Source: an uncultured Collinsella sp.
GTDB lineage: Bacteria; Actinomycetota; Coriobacteriia; Coriobacteriales; Coriobacteriaceae
Assembly: GCA_902495945.1 (NCBI GenBank)
Contig: CABUZD010000116.1
Span: 1-5,695, forward strand
Length of the DNA: 5,695 nt
Direction: 5' to 3'
Shown here: positions 1-5,695 of the stretch, in pieces
Layout: the number at the start of each line of letters is the position of its first letter
Numbering within the stretch: position 1 is the first letter of the stretch
Program-made: the position numbers and the translations under genes
Notes under the pieces: generated by a model
Databases searched by the model: none
What the model was told of the DNA's origin: nothing
The model's input: only the letters and a program-made list of their open reading frames with translations

Positions 1-1341
1 CACGCGATGCAAGCGTCGCGTGGTCCGGTTGCGCTTGCGCGCGTGACGCACGATCGCCAGGCGCGCGAGTGTTACCCGGCTGCCGTGTGGACCGAGCTGC
101 GGGCGCATGCCGAGGCCGCTGACGCTGCTAAGGCCGCAGACGCCGACAAGGCAGCTGACGACGCTAAGGTCGCTGACACTGACAAGGCCGCTGGCGCCGA
201 CAAGGCGAAGTGCGTGGGTGAGGGCGATATCGTAAGGGACTTCGATCCCGCGGCAGGCGAAGGTCTCAAGCGCGAGCGCGTGACCTGTGAAGCCCCTCAG
301 CATCTGAGTGCCGAGGCCGTGCCGTATTTGGTCCTGCGCCGTCGTGACGGCGAGGACGAGGACGCGCCGCTCGTGCCGCGCCTGACGTCCGCCTCGCAGA
401 TCGAGGCCTATTCCACCTGCCCGCTGTGCTGGTTCGTGTCGTATCGCGTCAAACCTCAGTCCATCGACGCGGGCTTTGGCAACATGGAGAAGGGCAACTT
501 TGTCCATGACGTGCTGGAGCACTTGCATGCCCGTCTGCCCCAGGAGGGCATGGAGCGCGTGACGCCCGAGAATCTGCCGCGCGCTCAGGAGCTGCTGCGC
601 GAGGTCTTTGACGAGACGTTGGCCGAGCACGCCGGCAAGCGCGGTACTGAGGGTCCGCTCGTGCCGCTTTCCCCGGTGGAGGAACGTCAGGTGGCCGAGA
701 TTCTGCCGCAGCTGGAAGGCGTGCTTGCCTACGAGTCCGAGGCGCTCACCCCCTTCGCTCCGCGCTACCTGGAGTTTGCGTTCAACGAGCTCCAGGTCGA
801 GTATGCCGGTTGGCCGCTCGGCGGGCGCATCGACCGCGTGGATGTGGACGCCGAGAACCGCGCCGTGGTAATCGACTACAAGCATCGTTCGGGTGTCGAG
901 GAGTTTAAGCTCGCCGACCCCACGGTGTTCGACGAGAAGACGGGCGCGGTGCCCGCCGACGACCCGCGCTGGCTGCCGCCGCATACCCAGACGCTCATCT
1001 ACGCCCAGGCCATGCGCCGGGCGCTGGATCTGAATACCCGTGCGGCGCTTTACTTTTCCACCAAGGGCGGCAAGCCCGCGCTGCGCGGTGCCGCGAGCAC
1101 CGAGCTGTTGGAGCAGGAGCGCGGCGACGGTCGCATCCCGGGCCTCAAGAAGGGCTTTCCGGGCGAGGGCGGCAACATGGACTTCGATGCGCTGCTCGAC
1201 CGCGTGGAGGCCGGCATCGCCGAGCGGCTGCGCGAACTCGAGGCGGGCGACGTCGCCGCTGTTGACCCGACATCGGCGCAGGCTGCGCATGCGCGCTGCT
1301 CGTATAACCACGAAGGAACGTTTGTAAGGAGGGACGTGTAG
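1..1341 (+). CDS. addB: AddB, ATP-dependent helicase/nuclease subunit B, C-terminal part (5' end outside window)
   Basis: This is the subunit that, with AddA, forms the AddAB enzyme resecting double-strand breaks for RecA-dependent repair in the cytoplasm. The frame is open from base 1, so the ATG at 7 is probably internal; 446 residues are visible, and family members of about 1100-1200 residues imply that the inactive helicase-like part lies upstream. Numbering from the first codon, residues 40-69 form a repeat linker and the PD-(D/E)XK nuclease domain runs from about 128 to the end. Its signature is complete: H169 (GNFVHDVLE), D278 (GGRIDRVD), D292-Y-K294 (VIDYKH) and Q330/Y334 (QTLIY), so the nuclease should be active. 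Cys140 and Cys143 (STCPLCW) and Cys433 (ARCSYN) fall where AddB carries Fe-S ligands, but the usual C-terminal cysteine triplet is reduced to one. The stop lies three bases before addA, in the same frame. A generic RecB-like exonuclease is the alternative, but the pairing with addA makes AddB the best call. Confidence 0.88.
   Translation, partial: HAMQASRGPVALARVTHDRQARECYPAAVWTELRAHAEAADAAKAADADKAADDAKVADTDKAAGADKAKCVGEGDIVRDFDPAAGEGLKRERVTCEAPQHLSAEAVPYLVLRRRDGEDEDAPLVPRLTSASQIEAYSTCPLCWFVSYRVKPQSIDAGFGNMEKGNFVHDVLEHLHARLPQEGMERVTPENLPRAQELLREVFDETLAEHAGKRGTEGPLVPLSPVEERQVAEILPQLEGVLAYESEALTPFAPRYLEFAFNELQVEYAGWPLGGRIDRVDVDAENRAVVIDYKHRSGVEEFKLADPTVFDEKTGAVPADDPRWLPPHTQTLIYAQAMRRALDLNTRAALYFSTKGGKPALRGAASTELLEQERGDGRIPGLKKGFPGEGGNMDFDALLDRVEAGIAERLRELEAGDVAAVDPTSAQAAHARCSYNHEGTFVRRDV
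118..207 (+). repeat. Five tandem 18-bp units encoding a hexapeptide repeat within addB
   Basis: Five consecutive in-frame units of 18 bp begin at 118, 136, 154, 172 and 190. They encode ADAAKA, ADADKA, ADDAKV, ADTDKA and AGADKA. The lysine codon is always AAG and the aspartate at position 2 is GAC in four of the five units, while other positions have drifted, so the array is not a very recent duplication. It lies in the linker just before the nuclease domain. Acidic and basic residues alternate every three positions, which would allow i to i+3 ion pairs if the stretch is helical (inference). Confidence 0.9.
1326..1332 (+). promoter_or_regulatory. Ribosome binding site of addA, inside the end of addB
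   Basis: AAGGAGG is a near-perfect anti-Shine-Dalgarno match lying within the last codons of addB. Twelve bases separate it from the ATG at 1345, somewhat more than the usual 5-9. It fixes the addA start: the closer in-frame GTG at 1336 is followed immediately by the TAG that ends addB, so it cannot be used. Confidence 0.8.
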
Positions 1342-1344
1342 ACC

Positions 1345-4300
1345 ATGGATCTTTCGACTTTGATGCCGCAACAGCTGCAAGTCGTCAAAACGCTCGACCG
1401 CCCGCTGTTTGTCTCGGCGGGTGCCGGCTCGGGCAAGACCTTTACCCTTACGCGCCGCATCGTCTACGCGCTCTCGCCCGAATCCGGTCCGTTTGTCGAG
1501 CATCTGGATCAGGTGCTCGCCATTACCTTTACCAAAGACGCCGCGGCTGAGATTCGCGACCGTGTGCGCCGTGCGCTTATCGAAGAGGGTATGGACGAAG
1601 AGGCCCTGACGGTCGACGACGCGTGGATTTCGACCATTCACGGCATGTGCTCGCGCATCCTGCGCGCGCATGCGTTGGAGCTGGGCATCGATCCCGAGTT
1701 CACGGTGCTCACCGATACCGATGAGCTTATGGATCAGGCTGTCGAGCATGTGCTGGGGCGCGCGACGGCGCCCGATGCCGCGCCCGAGCTCGCCGCCTCG
1801 CTTAAGGCCCTCTACGCTTGGTATCCCATGGCGGGCGAGGGCGGGCCGTTTGGCGCCGGTACCACCATCAAAGGCCTGGTGCGCGACCTGCTGGAGCTAT
1901 CGAGCCAGCTGCCGGGCGGCATGGACGATGTGCGCGTGGCGCGTGGCTGTGCCGATACCTCGGCCCTGGCAGACGCCTATCGCGCGGCGCTCGGCGCGAG
2001 CAAGGCGGCGACCGAAAAGGCGCAGGTGGCGCTCGAGGCCATCGACGCGTTCGAGGCGAGCGGCAAGACCATGGCGGATGTGGCGCGGCTCATGATGTCA
2101 TGCAGCATGCCTCGGGCGAGCAAGATGTTCCCAAAGGAGAATGTCGAGCTTCTCAAGGCAGAGGCTGCCGATACGTTCGTCAATATTGTGCTGGCTTGCG
2201 GTGACTCGGCACTTGATGCGCTGACGGGGCTTGCCCGTGCCGTAGAGACGGAGTACCGTGCGCTCAAGGCTGACCAGTCCGCACTCGACAATAACGATCT
2301 GTTGCGCATGGCATACGAGGCGCTGCGCGATTATCCCGCCATCCGAGCCGCCTACGAGGGCCGCTTTAAGATGGTCATGATTGACGAGTTCCAAGATACC
2401 GACCAGATGCAGGTCGATCTGATTCGCTATCTGACGGGCGCGGGGGAGCGCGCGCTGTGCACCGTGGGCGATGCGCAGCAGTCGATCTACCGCTTCCGTG
2501 GCGCCGAGGTCGAGGTGTTCCGTCGCCAGGAGCGCAAGGTGGGCTCCTCTGCTGCGCCCGAGACGACTGCCGTCTCCGATGCCCCCGCCGGCGAGCTCGT
2601 CAAACTCGTGCGTAACTTCCGCAGCCACGACGAGGTGCTGCGCTATGTGGCGCGCGTCTTTGACGGCGATACCGGTGGTTTGATGCAGGGGTTCTTGGAT
2701 CTTGAGCCGAGTGACGATCGCGAGGACAAGCTCAAGGCGAAGGCTTCGCGCCGCCAGGCGGTCTTCGTTGCCGGTGGCAGCATGCAGGAGCGAACGCAGG
2801 CGAAAGCTCGTGCGATTGCGGAGCGGTTCCAAGCGCTCGTCAAAGTGGGGCAGCCTCAGGGCAGCATGGTCCTGCTGCTGGGCCGCATGACCAACGCCGA
2901 TGTCTATGCGCAGGCCTTCCGCGACCAAGGGCTCGACTGCGTGATCGCAGGTGGCTCGGTCTTTGCCCAGGCAGCCGAGGTGCAGACGGTGCGTGCCCTG
3001 GTGTGCGCACTTGCCAATCCGGCCGATACGGCGCAGGGCCTTATGCCGCTGTTGGCCTCGCCGATGTTTGCACTCGGCGCCCAGGAGTTCCTGGCGCTGG
3101 CGACCAAGCTCGACGCGCAGACGGGCGAGACGTCGCGTCGCAACATCGATGCGGGCATCATGAGCGATTCCGATGTGCCGGGCTTGCAGGGCTTGCCGCT
3201 CGTAACGCGCGCCCGCGAGGTGCTACGCTACGCACTGCGTCGCGTGGGGCGTGATTCGTTTGCTGCCATCGCGCGCGACGTGGTCAATGCCTCCGGCTGG
3301 TTCGTGCGTCTGGCGCAGCGCGGCCCCGAGGGCAAGGCCATTGCCGCCAACGTGCTCAAGGCGCTCGATGCCGTGGCCGAGGCAGAGGCCGAGTTCGGTA
3401 ACTCGCCGCGCTCCATCGCGCTCGCCTTCGACCGCTTCTTGGCGGGCAAGGAGGCCCCGGGTGCCCTCAACGAGGAGGGTGACGGCGCGGTACGCATCAT
3501 GACCGTGCATGCGTCCAAGGGCTTGGAATATCCGGTCGTGGCGGTTGCCGAGTGTTTTGGCGTGCGTAAGTCCTCGGGTGCGGCACAGATGGGTCGCGTC
3601 GAGGGCGGAGCGCAGGTCGTGGCACTGCCGGCACACTTCGACGGCGTTAAGCTCGCCGACGGTACCTTCGTGAAGGGCGACGACGTCAAAAAACAGTTTG
3701 AGCATACGTTTAAGGGCAAGGGTACGTCGCTGTGGCTGCCGCCGGAGCTCATGGAGGACGTATGCGCGACGGGCTCTCCCGCCGAGGCATTTGCCCGCCT
3801 GCGTAACGACGACCTGCAGCTTTCGCTCGAGGAACGGGCCCGCTTGCTCTACGTTGCCATGACGCGAGCGCGCGAGCTGGTCATTCTGGCGATGGATGCC
3901 GGCGTGAGCCGCGGCAAGGTGACGGCGCCGACCTTCGATGTCGAGACCGATCTGACCTACGATGTCCTGCGCCGCATTCTGCCGACGGATGCTCTGGGTA
4001 TGCCGCAGCTCGATAGCGACCGTTTGGTGTTCGACAACTCCAAGCCGGGCGACTACGAGCTCATCTCGCTGGCGGACTTTACGTTTGGCGAGCAGGCGTT
4101 TGAGGCCAACGCTTCGCTGGATGTCGAGGGCAGGCTTGTTCGTGGCGATGCCGATGCCGCCGATAATGCTGCGCGCTCAACCGTCCCCGGTCCTGCCGAC
4201 CCCAAGCCCGATTCGTTTGAGCTTGTGTATCCCCAGGCAGTGGGCGTGCGCATGGGCATCTGTCCGTATCCGATGCGTGATTCGTATAGCTACTCGTCAA

Positions 4301-4971
4301 TCGCCGCGGCGCTCCATGCCGAGACGGAAGACCGTGCCGCCGAGGCTCATGTTCCCATGGACGAGTCCGGCGATGATGCGGAGTCGGATGGTTCCGAGAT
4401 GACGGATGCAGACGTGGCCGCCGTTGAGTCCGCCGGCAACCCCATGGCGCTGGGCTCGGCGTTCCATGCCGCCTGCCAGTGGCTCATCGAGATGGGTGCC
4501 GATGCGCTGCCCGCTGAGCGTGCCGACGCCCTGGCTCGCTTGTGGCGCCTGACGCCGGAACAGCGCGAGCGCTTCGATGTCGCTCTGGATCGCTGGCTCA
4601 AGTCGTCGGTTCGTGCCGAGCTGCTCGCGTGGCCGTGCATCCGTGCCGAGGTGCCGTTCTTCTCGCTGGGCTGCGAGGACGAGGATATCGCCCGCTACGG
4701 CGCCTATGCCGAGGGCGCCATCGATGCACTGGCCACCGACCCGGCCGATCCGTCGCGCGCACTGGTCATCGATTACAAGACGGGTGGCACGCCGGATGAG
4801 ACGCCGGACCAGCTGCTCGAGAAGCACGCCCTGCAGGCGCGCGTCTACGCTGATGTTCTGCACAAGGCGGGCTTTGAGGCCGTGACCGTCAAGTTCGTTC
4901 GCGTGGAGCAAGCGAACCCCGCCATCTTCGTCGAACCCGCCGAACCCCAAGTAGTCACCTACAACCTCTAG
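1345..4971 (+). CDS. addA: AddA, ATP-dependent helicase/nuclease subunit A
   Basis: This is the motor and nuclease subunit of AddAB, a superfamily 1A 3'-5' helicase that unwinds broken DNA ends and cuts one strand. At 1208 residues it has normal AddA length. Visible motifs in order are the Q motif (PQQ, 8-10), Walker A (AGAGSGKT, 25-32), motif Ia (TFTKDAAAEIRDR, 61-73), STIHGMC (96-102), Walker B (IDEFQDTD, 346-353), motif III (GDAQQSIYRFRGA, 375-387), motif IV (LVRNFRS, 421-427), motif V (RIMTVHASKGLEYP, 717-730) and motif VI (EERARLLYVAMTRAR, 829-843). The C-terminal RecB-type nuclease has H1041 (GSAFHA), D1127 (EGAIDAL), D1143-Y-K1145 (VIDYKTGG) and Q1164/Y1168 (QARVY), so it looks catalytically intact. 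An acidic low-complexity linker (about 993-1024) joins the two halves. The helicase-first layout with the TIHGMC element fits AddA better than PcrA/UvrD, which lack the nuclease. No frameshift or truncation is seen. It is co-transcribed with addB upstream. Confidence 0.95.
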   Translation: MDLSTLMPQQLQVVKTLDRPLFVSAGAGSGKTFTLTRRIVYALSPESGPFVEHLDQVLAITFTKDAAAEIRDRVRRALIEEGMDEEALTVDDAWISTIHGMCSRILRAHALELGIDPEFTVLTDTDELMDQAVEHVLGRATAPDAAPELAASLKALYAWYPMAGEGGPFGAGTTIKGLVRDLLELSSQLPGGMDDVRVARGCADTSALADAYRAALGASKAATEKAQVALEAIDAFEASGKTMADVARLMMSCSMPRASKMFPKENVELLKAEAADTFVNIVLACGDSALDALTGLARAVETEYRALKADQSALDNNDLLRMAYEALRDYPAIRAAYEGRFKMVMIDEFQDTDQMQVDLIRYLTGAGERALCTVGDAQQSIYRFRGAEVEVFRRQERKVGSSAAPETTAVSDAPAGELVKLVRNFRSHDEVLRYVARVFDGDTGGLMQGFLDLEPSDDREDKLKAKASRRQAVFVAGGSMQERTQAKARAIAERFQALVKVGQPQGSMVLLLGRMTNADVYAQAFRDQGLDCVIAGGSVFAQAAEVQTVRALVCALANPADTAQGLMPLLASPMFALGAQEFLALATKLDAQTGETSRRNIDAGIMSDSDVPGLQGLPLVTRAREVLRYALRRVGRDSFAAIARDVVNASGWFVRLAQRGPEGKAIAANVLKALDAVAEAEAEFGNSPRSIALAFDRFLAGKEAPGALNEEGDGAVRIMTVHASKGLEYPVVAVAECFGVRKSSGAAQMGRVEGGAQVVALPAHFDGVKLADGTFVKGDDVKKQFEHTFKGKGTSLWLPPELMEDVCATGSPAEAFARLRNDDLQLSLEERARLLYVAMTRARELVILAMDAGVSRGKVTAPTFDVETDLTYDVLRRILPTDALGMPQLDSDRLVFDNSKPGDYELISLADFTFGEQAFEANASLDVEGRLVRGDADAADNAARSTVPGPADPKPDSFELVYPQAVGVRMGICPYPMRDSYSYSSIAAALHAETEDRAAEAHVPMDESGDDAESDGSEMTDADVAAVESAGNPMALGSAFHAACQWLIEMGADALPAERADALARLWRLTPEQRERFDVALDRWLKSSVRAELLAWPCIRAEVPFFSLGCEDEDIARYGAYAEGAIDALATDPADPSRALVIDYKTGGTPDETPDQLLEKHALQARVYADVLHKAGFEAVTVKFVRVEQANPAIFVEPAEPQVVTYNL

Positions 4972-4983
4972 CCCTCAGATAAC

Positions 4984-5046
4984 TTGCGGTGGAATAGTTC
5001 CTGTATTGCGGCCCAGGTGGCCCAAGCAGGAACTATTTCACCGCAA
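4984..5046. repeat. Long imperfect palindrome (hairpin-forming inverted repeat) between addA and dnaE
   Basis: Arms 4984-5003 and 5027-5046 are 20 bases each and complementary except at 4992/5038, which is a G.U pair in + strand RNA. The 23-base loop folds further: 5006-5008 pairs with 5023-5025 and 5010-5013 pairs with 5019-5022, with a bulged C at 5009 and a five-base tip at 5014-5018. No T-run follows on either strand, so a classical intrinsic terminator is not supported. It begins 12 bases after the addA stop. It could be a REP/MITE-like dispersed element, an RNA-stabilising 3' hairpin or a factor-dependent terminator. Confidence 0.85.
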
Positions 5047-5102
5047 CTGCAAGAGGAGCCGTGTGGGTTTGGCTAGGTTCGGGTGCTGTCCGTGCCGTGG
5101 GG

Positions 5103-5108
5103 TAAAAT
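5103..5108 (+). promoter_or_regulatory. Probable -10 element of the dnaE promoter
   Basis: TAAAAT matches the sigma-70-type -10 consensus TATAAT at five of six positions and is an AT-rich island in GC-rich DNA. A start near 5115 would give a leader of about 33 bases carrying the dnaE ribosome binding site. No convincing -35 hexamer lies 16-18 bases upstream, so the call rests on the -10 and its position. Confidence 0.45.
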
Positions 5109-5135
5109 CGTTCAGTCAGAACACGAACCCGCATC

Positions 5136-5139
5136 GGAG
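5136..5139 (+). promoter_or_regulatory. Ribosome binding site of dnaE
   Basis: GGAG lies eight bases before the ATG at 5148, a good spacing. It supports that start, at which the protein begins directly with the conserved PHP-domain HLHNH motif. Confidence 0.65.
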
Positions 5140-5147
5140 CTCATCAC

Positions 5148-5695
5148 ATGGCATTCGTCCATCTGCACAACCACACTGTCTTCTCCATGCTCGACGGCGC
5201 AACCCGTATCCAGGATATGGTCAACCGTGCCGTTGAGCTTGGCATGCCCGCCGTGGCCATTACCGACCACGGCTACATGTATGGCGTGCCCGACCTGGCG
5301 CTGGCCTGCGACGCCGTCAATCACAACACGCCCGAGTATAAAACCTGGAGCCACGACAAGGCCTTCTTGGAAAAGGACCGCCGCGACGAGCTGGTGGAGC
5401 CCGATCCCGAGGAAAACCCGCGCGAGTATGCCCAGTATGTGAAGGACATGGCCATGTGGGATGAGAAGGGCAATATCGACGAGCTCAAGCCGCCCCTGGT
5501 CATCAAACCCATCTTTGGCTGCGAGGTCTACTTTACGCCGGACGAGACGCTCGCCCGCGACCATAAGCCCGAGCTTTACCACATGATCCTTCTGGCCAAA
5601 GACCAGGAGGGCTACGTCAACCTGATGCAGACGGTTTCCGAGGCCGCCGTGCAGGGCTTTTACTATAAGCCGCGCGTGACGCTCGACAACCTGCG
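5148..5695 (+). CDS. dnaE: DNA polymerase III alpha subunit, N-terminal part (3' end outside window)
   Basis: DnaE is the catalytic subunit of the replicative DNA polymerase. Only 182 complete codons of a protein usually over 1100 residues are visible, all in the N-terminal PHP domain. Conserved metal-site elements are HLHNHT (H7 and H9), ITDHG (D40, H41), GCEVYF (E126) and YHMILLA (H145), followed by the GYVNL and FYYKPRV elements typical of bacterial DnaE. The retained metal ligands suggest this PHP domain may still bind metal, unlike the degenerate one of E. coli; that is inference. Residues about 61-117 form a charged insertion between the ITDHG and KPIFGCE blocks, where many homologues have only a short helix. 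The start is fixed by the ribosome binding site at 5136 and by the family's usual N-terminus. Its own likely promoter and the preceding hairpin suggest expression separate from addBA. PolC is unlikely because there is no preceding OB or exonuclease region. Confidence 0.93.
   Translation, partial: MAFVHLHNHTVFSMLDGATRIQDMVNRAVELGMPAVAITDHGYMYGVPDLALACDAVNHNTPEYKTWSHDKAFLEKDRRDELVEPDPEENPREYAQYVKDMAMWDEKGNIDELKPPLVIKPIFGCEVYFTPDETLARDHKPELYHMILLAKDQEGYVNLMQTVSEAAVQGFYYKPRVTLDNL

Noticed and set aside
118..207. CRISPR-like or regulatory direct repeats
   Set aside because: The 18-bp units are contiguous without spacers, keep the addB frame and vary mostly in ways that preserve the peptide pattern, so they are a protein-level repeat.
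2098..2928. Long open frame of 276 codons on the - strand inside addA
   Set aside because: The + strand here carries conserved AddA helicase motifs III and IV. Long antisense frames are expected in GC-rich DNA with strong third-position bias, and the antisense protein shows no recognisable motif. The similar - strand frames at 3223-3752 and 4297-4950 are rejected for the same reason.
4984..5060. Classical intrinsic terminator after addA
   Set aside because: The stem is strong, but neither strand has a T-run after it; the bases following the right arm are a mixed, purine-rich sequence.
5006..5236. Small + strand open frame starting in the palindrome loop and running into dnaE
   Set aside because: It begins inside the hairpin, has no ribosome binding site, and overlaps the dnaE start in another frame. 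A GTG at 5061 after GAGGAG was also considered, but its spacing of two bases is too short and the peptide would have only 14 residues.
1..5695. A novel multi-gene defence or mobile system
   Set aside because: All coding sequence is explained by addB, addA and dnaE. There is no transposase, integrase, toxin-antitoxin pair, tRNA or shift in codon use that would mark an inserted island.

Overview
The window is ordinary chromosomal DNA from a GC-rich bacterium, with G or C dominating third codon positions. Two DNA-repair genes are followed by the start of the replicative polymerase gene, all on the + strand. An AddAB-type rather than AdnAB-type enzyme, the GC-rich codon use and the general character of the proteins suggest the Coriobacteriia (a Collinsella-like gut actinobacterium). 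That placement is inference, because no rRNA or other marker gene is present.

Region 1 (1-1341) is the 3' part of addB. It holds the C-terminal RecB-like nuclease domain with an intact catalytic set, preceded by a linker carrying five tandem 18-bp units that encode a six-residue repeat. The Fe-S cysteine set looks reduced. Region 2 (1345-4971) is a complete addA, a 1208-residue UvrD/RecB-family helicase with a C-terminal nuclease. All helicase motifs and the nuclease residues are visible. addB and addA lie in the same reading frame with only one amber stop and one codon between them, so they are surely co-transcribed and translationally close. The two products should form the AddAB helicase-nuclease that resects double-strand ends and loads RecA.

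Region 3 (4972-5147) is a 176-bp intergenic gap. It contains a long, almost perfect inverted repeat (20-bp arms, with further pairing inside the loop) and then a probable -10 element and ribosome binding site for the next gene. Region 4 (5148-5695) is the 5' part of dnaE, encoding the N-terminal PHP domain of the DNA polymerase III alpha subunit, which carries a charged insertion of about 50 residues.

I see no mobile-element gene, CRISPR array, RNA gene or novel multi-gene system. The points most worth a second look are the intergenic palindrome, the hexapeptide repeat in AddB, the reduced AddB cysteine set, the same-frame addB/addA junction and the PHP-domain insertion.
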